64,000 nucleotides of DNA from Chitinophagaceae bacterium (GTDB lineage: Bacteria; Bacteroidota; Bacteroidia; Chitinophagales; Chitinophagaceae): contig JAIXOJ010000191.1 of assembly GCA_027486835.1 (NCBI GenBank), forward strand, positions 40,606-104,605. Reading direction: 5' to 3'. The position numbers and the translations under genes were made by a program. Position 1 is the first letter of the stretch, and every line of letters begins with the position of its first letter. Positions 51,264-61,300 of this stretch are shown piece after piece. The notes beneath the pieces were generated by a model. It ran no database searches. It saw nothing but the letters and a program-made list of their open reading frames with translations, and was not told the DNA's origin.

Positions 51264-52679
51264 ATGGAAAATTTAAAGATTGGTAGATTGAAGTCGGTAA
51301 TATCCATGACTTTCTTTTCTATGCAGATTTTCGCCCAATGGAATCAGCCTCAATGGGTGGTTAATAAATATGAGCCTTTTGTTTATAGCTTTGTATATAA
51401 TAGTACTAATCAATCTTTAGCTTATCGGTTATTACGTCCTATTAATTTTGATAGTTCTAAACAGTATCCTGTAGTTATTACTTTGCATGGTGCTTCTGGA
51501 TTTAGTACTCCAGGAGCCAAAGATTATAATATAAACAGCCTTCGTGCAATTAATGGGCAATTTGCTGATGATTCAATACGATTAGCCCATCCAACATATA
51601 TCATTGCATTGCAAGCAGACAAAGGTGATATGTGGAGCAAAAAACATCTTGAAGGGGTAAAACAAATTATTGCATCCCTGTCAAATGTTAATATTGATAA
51701 GATTTATGTTTTGGGACAATCTGCGGGAGGTTTTGGCTCTAATAATTTTATAAGTTACGATCCAAATTATTTCGCAGCAGCCATTGTAGCTTCAGCCGAG
51801 GGTAATAAAATTTCTGTTGCAAATAGAGATAAACTTGTAAACTTTAATTTATGGACATTACATGGCAATAAAGATGTCACTAGTCTGTATTCAGCTGATG
51901 TTGATTTATTTGATTATATGAAATTGAAAAATGCCAGAATGAAGTTTACTACATTTATAAATGTGGGGCATAGTACCGAAGATTTTATAGTTGGTGTTTA
52001 TGGACTTTCTGGAGGTTTTACCAAATATAACACCGATTCTATTACAGGTATAGTAACAGTAAAAAACTATACATATAAAACTGAATTTGCAGGTACCAAT
52101 TCAGATCCTGAACCTAATACATTGAATTGGTTATTCTCAAAAAGCAAATCAAATCCCCTTTCAGTAAAGTTTGTTGAGCCTTTGAATGCTTATTGTGTTC
52201 AAAATGGCATTAAGGTAGATTGGATAACTGTTTCTGAATTCAATTGTGACCGTTTTGATGTAGAACGTAGCACCAACGGACAAGATTTTGTAAAAATGGC
52301 AACATTAAAAGCTCAGGGTTTTACCACAACTTCGCAGTTTTATTCAATTTATGACGGTCAGCCTTATAATGGAGTTAATTATTACCGAGTTAAAGAGATG
52401 GATAAGGATGGTAAATACTATTTCTCTAAAGTTATTTCAACAATTTATCAAAAGTTTGATTTTAGATTGTCACCCAATCCTGCAAGTAATATTATTCGTA
52501 TAGAATCTGGTAAACCAATTGAGAAAATAGAGATTTTAAATCCAGCAGGACAAATCTTAAAGTTATTCATGGGTTTCCAAAGAACGCTTGATATAAAGTC
52601 TCTTTCAAAGGGTGTTTATTTATTAAAAATCTTTAGTAATGACAATCAGTATTCTATTAAAAGATTTAGTAAAATTTAA
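51264..52679 (+). CDS. Secreted alpha/beta-hydrolase esterase with T9SS sorting domain
   Basis: A 471-residue exported protein. The signal peptide is at about 1-25 (ending MQIFAQ). An alpha/beta-hydrolase domain (about 35-285) carries LHGASG (oxyanion hole, 75-79), the nucleophile elbow GQSAG with Ser153, Asp204 in HGNKDVT and His236 in VGHS, a full triad. The layout is that of the feruloyl/acetyl-esterase and PHB-depolymerase-like group (CE1-like). Residues about 300-471 repeat the linker and T9SS type A domain of the preceding protein almost in parallel (VKFVEPLNAYCVQNGIKVDW ... LSPNPASNIIRIES). It would remove acetyl or feruloyl groups from the polysaccharide at the surface, exposing it to the glycosidases. 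The actual substrate is inference. Confidence 0.82.
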   Translation: MENLKIGRLKSVISMTFFSMQIFAQWNQPQWVVNKYEPFVYSFVYNSTNQSLAYRLLRPINFDSSKQYPVVITLHGASGFSTPGAKDYNINSLRAINGQFADDSIRLAHPTYIIALQADKGDMWSKKHLEGVKQIIASLSNVNIDKIYVLGQSAGGFGSNNFISYDPNYFAAAIVASAEGNKISVANRDKLVNFNLWTLHGNKDVTSLYSADVDLFDYMKLKNARMKFTTFINVGHSTEDFIVGVYGLSGGFTKYNTDSITGIVTVKNYTYKTEFAGTNSDPEPNTLNWLFSKSKSNPLSVKFVEPLNAYCVQNGIKVDWITVSEFNCDRFDVERSTNGQDFVKMATLKAQGFTTTSQFYSIYDGQPYNGVNYYRVKEMDKDGKYYFSKVISTIYQKFDFRLSPNPASNIIRIESGKPIEKIEILNPAGQILKLFMGFQRTLDIKSLSKGVYLLKIFSNDNQYSIKRFSKI

Positions 52680-52769
52680 AGTACTTCATAAATGTCACTT
52701 TGATTTAATCATTTTATAAATCAATTTTCCCGTCAATATTTTTTGTGTTAATTATAAATCTAGAATGAA

Positions 52770-54524
52770 GTGAATAAAATAAAAAAAGTATCAAATCCTA
52801 TACTATTAATTTTTGGAATCCTTTTTTGTGTAATACAATCTATTGGTCAATCCATTCCAGTTACTAGTTATGGTGTTTGGGATAGGGGAGGAGCTATTGA
52901 TGATTATTCAGATCCGAAGGCTGATTTTGTGTTGGGTATAGAAGTTTCGGCTAGGTGGGCTGATGTTCAAGCGAAAGGGCCTGAAACGTTTGACTTTTCA
53001 GTTTTTCAGGAGACTTTAAATAAGGCAGCCAAGTACCATAAAATCGTAAAAATGAGCATTAATGTAGGAGGCGATGCACCATTATGGCTTTACGATAATG
53101 GTGTTCCCTTAGTTATTGTAAAAAGCAACAAACCTAAAAACGAGAAATATGCCAATTCAAATCCATATTACTTAAGTGAGGCTTACAAAAAGTATTATTT
53201 TGAAATGATTAAGCAATTCTCCCTTTTTTTAAGAAATCAGCCACAAAATAAATTTGATTGTATTGCTTTTGTTCAAGTTAAAACAGGTTCTACAGGTGAC
53301 GAGGATTCATATAAAGGTGATCCAATAAATGAAAAATATATTATTCCAAAAGAACCTTGGGAGGCTTTTCGTTTAGAATCGTTTGCTCAATTTAAAAAAT
53401 ATTTCAATGATGTACCGGATCGTAAGATTGTACTAACGTTTAACAATGTAGATCCTATAAAGCAACCTGAGGCCAATAATTGGGTGATGACGCAAATAGA
53501 CACTAAAATTGGTTTTGGTATCAAAGGAGGTGCTTATAATAGAGGGCATCATTTAACTGGTGAGCAATCATTTAAAAAACAATGGACGCCCTATTTAATA
53601 AACCCAAAAGGGATGAAACTGTTTTCCGCTTCAGAAATGGATGAATCGTGGCATAAGCCAATCTTTAGTATTAACACAGAACTTGGCTTTTATTGGGCTG
53701 CACTAGGGGCAATAAATACAGGGTTATCTTCAACTAATATGAATAAAGGATCTACAAAATATGCTCTTGAACACAAAGAAATTATCGATATTTTCAAAAT
53801 GTACAATAGATATGCTCAACAGGTATATCCCGCAACCGCAACGGTAGCCGTTTCTGTATTTCACGAAGGACTTAATTCTGCTGACACTATGAAATTTCCA
53901 GAAAGTGTATTTGGAAAAGCTAGTAAAGGAAATAAAGATAGATACTTAAAAATTTGCAAAGCTTATGAAAGTAGAGGTGCAAAAATTGATGATATAAAAG
54001 CCCTTTCAGAAGGGCAGGTTGCTCAACGTGAATCTCAAACTGGATATAACGATGTTGGGTGGGATATTGCGGAAGGAAATTATGAACGGTTTCTAACTCA
54101 AATTAAGGCAGACGAAACATCTATAGGTCTTTTTAGAATTAGAGGAACAATTGATGAGAAATCATCAAAATACGACCGTTTTGCTCGTTCTTTTGAGAGT
54201 GCTACAGGAAAAAATACTATGTATTTTAAGTTTGATGATGAAATGTTTGCTAGTTCAAAACCCAAAGGTTTAAAATTTATCATCACTTGGTTAGATAAAA
54301 ATGCCAGTTCTACATGGGCATTAAAATACAATAAAGGGAAAGATGTAAAAACAGCAATTGAAGTGAAAGGTAAAGGTGATAATAAATGGAAAAATGTTAC
54401 TATAGAGGTTGTTGATATGCTATTAGACCAAAGTGGGAAATTGGGTTCAGATTTTATGTTGGTTAATACTGACAATGTTGATGATATCTTTAATGGTATT
54501 GAAGTGAACGTTACAAGGAAATAA
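52770..54524 (+). CDS. Secreted putative TIM-barrel glycosidase, paralogue 2 (no sorting domain)
   Basis: A 584-residue relative of the 48814 protein that lacks its C-terminal module. The only sensible start is the GTG at 52770; the ATG at 52765 is out of frame and stops at once. The signal peptide is at about 1-27 (ending IQSIGQ). VTSYGVWDRGGAIDDYSDPK, FVQVKTGSTGDE (Glu178) and LFSASEMDESW (Glu about 289) align with the paralogues and keep the two candidate catalytic glutamates. The last 130 residues form a beta-sandwich ending DIFNGIEVNVTRK, possibly a carbohydrate-binding domain. Without a T9SS domain this copy should stay in the periplasm. Its closest relative is the next gene, with which most positions agree by eye, so the pair looks like a recent duplication. 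Confidence 0.7.
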   Translation: MNKIKKVSNPILLIFGILFCVIQSIGQSIPVTSYGVWDRGGAIDDYSDPKADFVLGIEVSARWADVQAKGPETFDFSVFQETLNKAAKYHKIVKMSINVGGDAPLWLYDNGVPLVIVKSNKPKNEKYANSNPYYLSEAYKKYYFEMIKQFSLFLRNQPQNKFDCIAFVQVKTGSTGDEDSYKGDPINEKYIIPKEPWEAFRLESFAQFKKYFNDVPDRKIVLTFNNVDPIKQPEANNWVMTQIDTKIGFGIKGGAYNRGHHLTGEQSFKKQWTPYLINPKGMKLFSASEMDESWHKPIFSINTELGFYWAALGAINTGLSSTNMNKGSTKYALEHKEIIDIFKMYNRYAQQVYPATATVAVSVFHEGLNSADTMKFPESVFGKASKGNKDRYLKICKAYESRGAKIDDIKALSEGQVAQRESQTGYNDVGWDIAEGNYERFLTQIKADETSIGLFRIRGTIDEKSSKYDRFARSFESATGKNTMYFKFDDEMFASSKPKGLKFIITWLDKNASSTWALKYNKGKDVKTAIEVKGKGDNKWKNVTIEVVDMLLDQSGKLGSDFMLVNTDNVDDIFNGIEVNVTRK

Positions 54525-54563
54525 GATTTTCAGTTTATTAATTATTCAGAATAATATATTACA

Positions 54564-56318
54564 ATGAAGCAAAATAGTAGTTATAGTTTTGTTTTGATAG
54601 CCATTTTTATTTTTAATAATGTACTAACTGCACAAAAAATAGCAGTGCCAATTAGTGCTTATGGTACTTGGGATCGTGGGGGTGGTATTGAAGATTATTC
54701 AGATCCAAAAGCTGATTTTGTGATGGGAATAGAAGTAGGTGCAAGATGGTCTGAAGTCCAATCTAATGGACCAGATAAATTTGATTTTTCTATTTTTCAA
54801 GAGGTTTTAGATAAAGCAGCGAAATATCACAAAATAGTAAAAATGAGTATTGATGTGGGACCTAATTCTCCACTATGGATTTATGATAATGGTGTACCCT
54901 TAGTAAAAGTGACAAGCAAAAAGCCTGAAAAGCATGATAAGAAATTTGCGAATTATCCTTTTTATTTAAGTGATTCATACAAAAAATATTATTTTGAATT
55001 GATTAATCACTTTTCTATTTTTTTAAGAAACCAACCTAAAAATAAATTTGATTGCATTGCATTTGTACAGGTTAAAACTGGCTCTACAGGCGATGAAGCA
55101 CCTTATAAGGGTGTTCCTAAGGATGAAGAACATAACATTACAAAAAAACAATGGGAAGATTTTCGTTTGCAAGCATTTACACAATTTAAAAAATGCTTTA
55201 ATGATGTTAAAGACAATCAGATTGTGTTAATTTTTAATGGTGTAGATGTCGAAAAACAGCCAGAAGCCCATGCTTGGGTTATGAATACTATTGATCCTAC
55301 AATTGGTTTTGGAATTAAAGGAGGTGCCTATAATAGAGGGCATCATTTATCTGATGAAAAAACATTTAAAAAACAATGGATGCCTTTTTTGGTAAATCCT
55401 AAAGGAATGAAATTATTCTCAGCTTCTGAGATGGATGCGTCTTGGAATAAACCCATATTTGATATTAACAAAGAAGTGGGTTTTTATTGGGCTGCTTTGA
55501 GTGGAATGAACACAGGGATTTCCTCTACCAACATGCAAAAAGGGGCTATAGAATATGGATATGAGCACAAAGAAATAAGTGATATTTTTAGGATGACTAA
55601 CAAATATTATCAACAAGTATATCCTGCAACCGCAACTACTGCGGTTTCAATTTTTCATGAAGGGTTAGACGCTTCCGACACCAAAAAATTTCCAGAAAGC
55701 GAATTTGGTGTAGCTAAACAATCCAATCTTGATAGATATTTAAAGATTTGTAAAGCATACGAAGTTAGAGGTGCTAAAATGGACGATGTAGAATCAGCTG
55801 ATTTAAATCAGGTAAATGAACGTGAGCGACAAAAAGGATATAATGATGCTGGTTGGGATATTGAAGACGGTAACTATGAACGATTTTTAACGCAAATTTC
55901 TCCAAATGAAACTTCGATAGGTCTTTTCAGAGTTAGAGGAACAATTAATGAAAAATCATCAAAATACGATCGTTTTGCCCGTTCTTTTGAGAATGCTACA
56001 GAAAAAAACACGATGTTTTTTAAGTTCGATGATGAAATGTTTGCCAATTCAAAACCCAAAAGTTTAAAATTCACCATTACTTGGTTAGATAAAAATGCAG
56101 GCTCTACATGGGCACTAAAATATAACAAAGGGAAAGATGTAAAATCTGCAATTGAAGTAAAAGGTAAAGGGGATAATCAATGGAAGAATGTAACTGTAGA
56201 TGTTACTGATATGTTATTAGACCATAGCGGAAAATTGGGTTCTGATTTTGTTTTGGTTAATACGGATAAAGTTGATGACATATTTAATGGGATTGAAGTT
56301 ACTATTCAAAGAAAATAA
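54564..56318 (+). CDS. Secreted putative TIM-barrel glycosidase, paralogue 3 (no sorting domain)
   Basis: A 584-residue near-twin of the preceding protein. The signal peptide is at about 1-24 (ending VLTAQ). Kept features are ISAYGTWDRGGGIEDYSDPK, FVQVKTGSTGDE (Glu178), GFGIKGGAYNRGHHLS, KLFSASEMDASW (Glu289), FYWAALSGMNTGISSTNM and the C-terminal sandwich ending GIEVTIQRK. Differences cluster in surface loops such as EKHDKKFANYPF versus the region around ANSNPYYL in paralogue 2, so it may have a different chain-length or linkage preference. It starts 39 bases after the previous stop. No sorting domain, so it is probably periplasmic. Glycosidase activity is inferred from motif spacing and the locus; the family is unknown to me. 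Confidence 0.7.
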   Translation: MKQNSSYSFVLIAIFIFNNVLTAQKIAVPISAYGTWDRGGGIEDYSDPKADFVMGIEVGARWSEVQSNGPDKFDFSIFQEVLDKAAKYHKIVKMSIDVGPNSPLWIYDNGVPLVKVTSKKPEKHDKKFANYPFYLSDSYKKYYFELINHFSIFLRNQPKNKFDCIAFVQVKTGSTGDEAPYKGVPKDEEHNITKKQWEDFRLQAFTQFKKCFNDVKDNQIVLIFNGVDVEKQPEAHAWVMNTIDPTIGFGIKGGAYNRGHHLSDEKTFKKQWMPFLVNPKGMKLFSASEMDASWNKPIFDINKEVGFYWAALSGMNTGISSTNMQKGAIEYGYEHKEISDIFRMTNKYYQQVYPATATTAVSIFHEGLDASDTKKFPESEFGVAKQSNLDRYLKICKAYEVRGAKMDDVESADLNQVNERERQKGYNDAGWDIEDGNYERFLTQISPNETSIGLFRVRGTINEKSSKYDRFARSFENATEKNTMFFKFDDEMFANSKPKSLKFTITWLDKNAGSTWALKYNKGKDVKSAIEVKGKGDNQWKNVTVDVTDMLLDHSGKLGSDFVLVNTDKVDDIFNGIEVTIQRK

Positions 56319-56420
56319 GAAAACCATATTTTTCTTATACTTTCCATCAAGTACAATACGCATTTCTATCTTAATTCTCTTTTCTGCAAGAATGTTATTG
56401 AATAAAATAAAACCTTATAC

Positions 56421-58121
56421 ATGAGAATCAACAAGGCAAAGGTATTACTACATATAGTTTTAGTATTTTGTATTTTTATAAAGGTGTCTCACTTAAATGC
56501 ACAATCAAGTCGACAGTTTACTAAGGGTAACGATGTACTTGTTGTTTATTCTGATGTACCTGGGCTTCAACCTTCAAATAAGTATAGTATTAGGGTTCGT
56601 TCAGCAGCAACGAAAAATGAATGGGTTAACTGTTTTGCAAACTACACTTATAATAGAGCGTTTGAATTGCCTCAAATTAAACAGTCTTCAGGAACAATGA
56701 ATCCTAAGAATGTACAGAATTACCAAAAGTTTACCAGCGGTTGGAGCCAAACTTATGGTAATATAGAGATGACTAATAATCAGCCTGTAGAAGTTGAGAT
56801 TTCAAGTAATATCATTAATATTAGTAAAGCTGCAGCCCATCCTACACAAAAAGCGAGTGCAGTAAGTGTAGTGGGAGGCAAAGCTTATTTTACAATTAAT
56901 AATCCTGCTCAGGTTGTAATTGATATTAATGGTCAAATGGATGATTTTAATAAAGCAACCGATGACAAATCTGCAAATCAAGATTACATTACACATACTA
57001 TCAGTCTATTTGCTAATCCTTTAATGAATAAATCTCAAGAAAAAGGTACTAAAATACAGTATGTAGAACCAGGCGTTATGCCCAATAACAATCCTGATTC
57101 GTATGATGTCATGATGTTTAAACCAGGTGTTCATGAAATTGGCAAAAGCTTTAAGGTGTATGCTGGCAAAAAGTACTATATACCAGGCGATGCCATTGTG
57201 TATGGCACTTTTAATAATATTGGATTAACTGCAAATAATGGTTTACAACCAGGTGAAAATATTTCAATATTTGGTAGCGGTACTATTTCTGGGGCAAAAA
57301 TCCAACATCCTGGCTATGTTCAAGGTACAGTTCAGAGTGAAATTGAGGCTGATTATAAAAGTATAGCCATAAGTAATGGTATGAATGTTGAAATCAACGG
57401 TATATGCGTTGTAGATCCTGCATTTCACTCTGTAAATTTAGTTGCTTGGGGAGGCAGACCAGATAAAGCCAAAGAAGTAACTTTTGCTCGTTGGGTTAAA
57501 GTAATTTCATGGCGGGCAAATGGCGATGGCATTGGTAGTACACATTTAGTAGAAGATTGCTTTTTGCGAACCGCAGACGATTGTTCGTATATGAAAGGTA
57601 GCAGAAGACGTTGTGTTTTTTGGAAAGAATCGAATGCTGCTGTTTTTCATATGTCTGGTATACCCGATCCAAAAAGTTTTTTCCCAATAGTAATTGAAGA
57701 TTGTGATGTTATCTATAGCAGAACTACACCTAACAATTATAAAGCAGGCATTTTTGTTCAACGTGCTGCGGGCGTACCTGCTGTTCAGAGAAGTGTAAAT
57801 GTTTTAATTAGGAATATTAGGATTACTGATCCAAAGTCTAATATGCCTGTTTTTAACTTTTTTTCTATGGATAGTACTAAAAATGGAGGTACTACAAATT
57901 ATGGGTCTAGCTATAAAGGCATTACGTTTCAAAATATTACAGTAAAGTACCCACCCGTTATTGGGGGCCTTACGCAAGTATTAACTGGTAATGTTAAAGC
58001 TCCTTGGTACGGAGGAATAGTATTTGAAAATGTAACCATTGCAGGGAAAAAGCTGGCTATTACTGATTTTAGAATCAATGAATATGTAAAGGATATTGTG
58101 ATTGACGGCGCTAAATATTAA
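56421..58121 (+). CDS. Secreted right-handed beta-helix glycosidase-like protein (GH28/GH49-like)
   Basis: A 566-residue exported protein with a signal peptide at about 1-28 (ending SHLNAQ). Residues about 35-190 form a beta-sandwich (YSIRVRSAATKNEWVNCF ... VVIDINGQMDDF), and about 220-560 a right-handed beta-helix. The centre (WRANGDGIGSTHLVEDCFLR near 364-383, then TADDCSYMKG near 383-393) carries a GDG and a DD pair arranged like the catalytic aspartates of GH28 and GH49. A beta-sandwich before the helix is the GH49 (dextranase/isopullulanase) layout, so I prefer GH49-like, but no family marker is decisive. It has no T9SS domain. The next gene encodes the same two domains with a large extension. 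Confidence 0.72.
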   Translation: MRINKAKVLLHIVLVFCIFIKVSHLNAQSSRQFTKGNDVLVVYSDVPGLQPSNKYSIRVRSAATKNEWVNCFANYTYNRAFELPQIKQSSGTMNPKNVQNYQKFTSGWSQTYGNIEMTNNQPVEVEISSNIINISKAAAHPTQKASAVSVVGGKAYFTINNPAQVVIDINGQMDDFNKATDDKSANQDYITHTISLFANPLMNKSQEKGTKIQYVEPGVMPNNNPDSYDVMMFKPGVHEIGKSFKVYAGKKYYIPGDAIVYGTFNNIGLTANNGLQPGENISIFGSGTISGAKIQHPGYVQGTVQSEIEADYKSIAISNGMNVEINGICVVDPAFHSVNLVAWGGRPDKAKEVTFARWVKVISWRANGDGIGSTHLVEDCFLRTADDCSYMKGSRRRCVFWKESNAAVFHMSGIPDPKSFFPIVIEDCDVIYSRTTPNNYKAGIFVQRAAGVPAVQRSVNVLIRNIRITDPKSNMPVFNFFSMDSTKNGGTTNYGSSYKGITFQNITVKYPPVIGGLTQVLTGNVKAPWYGGIVFENVTIAGKKLAITDFRINEYVKDIVIDGAKY

Positions 58122-58337
58122 ATTCTTATCCTAAAGTAAATTTTGTTGAGTCTTAATTTGTAGAATCCTTATTCAATAAACTTATTATGAAATGAGAGCT
58201 GTACGAATAAAAGCGATTCCAAAAAAAATTATGCATTTACTGGTTTAATAATATACAAAACCATCAACATGTAATATTAATTTATTTAAGGCGGGCCGAC
58301 TAATTATCTACTGTCATTTTTAATACAAAGCATTTTT

Positions 58338-61300
58338 ATGAAGCTTGCTAAATTTTCTACAAAAAATAAGCGCATACTTATTTTAAGAAATGTATTTGCG
58401 CTCACTTTTATTTTACTCCATATTTTCTACTTAGGTACAAAACTTAATGCACAATCGAATACACAGTATTTTATTGGTTCTGATACACTTGTTAGTTATG
58501 CAGATGTACCAGGGCTATCAACTTCAAGTAAATACAGTATAAAAGTTCGTTCGGCTGCTACAAACAATCAATGGGTTAGCTGCTTTGCACACATTACCGA
58601 AAACAAGGCTTCTTCCTTACCAGATATTTTAGATAAATGGGGGCTTAATACTCCCGGTAATGTTCAGGGTTACCAAAATTACACAGCAGGGTGGAGTCAT
58701 ACTTATGGAAATATAGAAATGAGTAATAATCAAACTGTTGATGTTGAAATTACTTGCAAATCTGGATTTACCATTAGAAATGTAGCTGCGTCTTTTACTT
58801 CTGCGCAGGCACGACCAGTAGAAAATGTTTCAATTCCAGCTTCTGTTGTAGCTGGTAAAGTGTATTTTACCATCAACAAGCCAGGGCAAATAGTTATAGA
58901 TATTAATGGTCAAATGGATAGTTTCAACAAAGCGATTACTAGCGATAATGTAACAGATTCTGTGCATACATTTTCTCTTTTTGCAAATCCTATTCTGAAA
59001 AAACCTACACTTACTGGTTCTAGGGTACTATATGTAACACCTGGAGTTATGCCTAGCAATATTGCTGCTAATTATGATACGATGTATTTTTTACCAGGGG
59101 TTCATGATATAGGAGTAAACTTTAAAGTGTATTCTGACAAAAAATACTATTTACCTGGTGATGCAATAGTGTATGGTACTTTCAACAATCTAGATTCTTC
59201 GGGTATTGCAGGACCAAGTGGCAATAATATTAGGATATATGGATATGGTACTATTTCTAGCGCAAGAATTACACATCCCAATTGGGTTTTGGGTTCAATT
59301 GAAGAACAATACAAGACCATTTCAATTTCGAATTCAAATAATGTTGAAGTGTATGGTATATGTATAATTGATCCTGCTTTTCATTCACTCTATTTAGATG
59401 CTGGGGTAACCAATGTAGCATTAACTTTTTCACGATGGGTGAAGATTGTATCATGGCGAGGAAATGGTGATGGAATAGGCAATTCTCATTTAATAGAAGA
59501 TTGTTTTTTGCGAACAGCAGATGACGCGTCATACATTAAAGGTAATAGAAGAAGGTGTATATTTTGGAAAGATACGAATGCCGCTGCCTTTCATTTGGCA
59601 GGTATGCCTGATAAAGGAGTCTTATTTCCAATTGTAGTGGAAGATTGTGATGTAATCTATAATAGAAATACACTTGTAAACGATGGCGGTGTTTTTGTTC
59701 AACGTGCATCAGGAGATTCATTTCAGCGATTTGTAGATGTAACAGTTAGAAACTTTAAGATATCTGACCCGCGAGCTAACATGCCTGTTTTTCGCTTAAA
59801 TTCAATTGATAGTACCGTGAAAAATAAAGTAGTCACTTCTTATGTACGTGGTTCCAGTTTTTCAGGTATTACTTTTCAAAATGTTTCCATTGCTGCACCA
59901 ATTGCAGGTACAATGCAAGTAATTACTGGTAATGTTTTTGCGCCCTGGTATGGTGGTGTTTACTTTAATAACGTAACTATTGGAGGTAGAAAATTAAGTA
60001 AAAATGATTTTATCATAAATCAATTTGTTAGTGATATTTTCTTTGATGATTCTCAAGATTTTACATTAACTACAAATGTAGATTCTACTAAAGGGAGTAT
60101 TTCAAGAAGCCTTGTTCAATCAACCTATAAAGAATTAACTACAATTATTTTAACGGCGATACCGAAAATAGGATACACGTTCACTGGATGGAGTGGCGAT
60201 ACATCTGGAGCATCCAATCCGCTCAATATTATCCTAAGAAAAAATATGGTAGTTACTGCCAATTATGTACTTAATATAACTGACCCCATTGTTATAGATT
60301 CAGTAGGGGTTAATTCTTGGGTAGTTCCATCTGGGGTTATTGGTGCTACATTTCAAATTTGGGGTGGCGGTGGTGCTGGCGGTTCGGCAGCTAGTGGTAA
60401 TGTTACTTCCGTTACTCAAGCCAAAGGTGGTGGCGGTGCAGGTGGTAGTTATGCAAAAGTTTTTAAGAGTCTAACACCTGGGCAAATAGTCTATTTTACT
60501 GTTGGTGCAGGTGGTGTTGGTGCTACGTCAGGTTTTTCCAACGGATCTAGTGCTATGGCTGGTGGTAGATCATTTGCCATTTTAAATAATGATACAATAG
60601 TTTTAGCAGTAGGTGGGGCTGGCGGGCTTAATTCATCTATAACCAATAGTGCATTTAATGGCACTGGTGGTTTCGCTTCTACAACTGGTAACAAAGGTGA
60701 TTCTACTTATTATGGTGGCAACGGGGGTAGTGCAACTAGTGGTGGTACTGGTGGTGGTGGTGGAAGTGCTGGTACAAATGGCAATGGCGGCAATGGTGGT
60801 GTACAATCAGCAGGCATTGCAGGTACAAGTGGTGGTAATGGAGCTACTGGAAGCAATGGTACTTTTGACGGTAATTTGGGATTAAGTCCAGGAGGTGGTG
60901 GTTCAGGGGCTGCTGTAAGAAATAGCAGCTCACCATATTTAAACCCGAATGTTACTAAAAAAGGTGGTAATGGGGGCAATGGAAGGATAATAATAAATCA
61001 AATTCCACCACCCAACTATTACTTACAAAGTGATGTAGCTAGTTCCGCATCTAATTGGAATGCTTCTACCAATGGAAGTGGTACTGCCTTGAGCTCTTTA
61101 ACAGCTCCCAATATAAACTTAGTAGTAGATAATGAAAGAAATGCATCATTAAGTAGCAATTTGGTTTTAGGCAATAATTCAAAAATTATTGTGAGTATAG
61201 GTGATACTGCCAAACTAACAATAGCAGGTGTAAACCTTACGGGTACTGTTGATGTAGGTAGTGCAGGTACTTTGGTTATTTCCAATAGCACTTTACCAAC

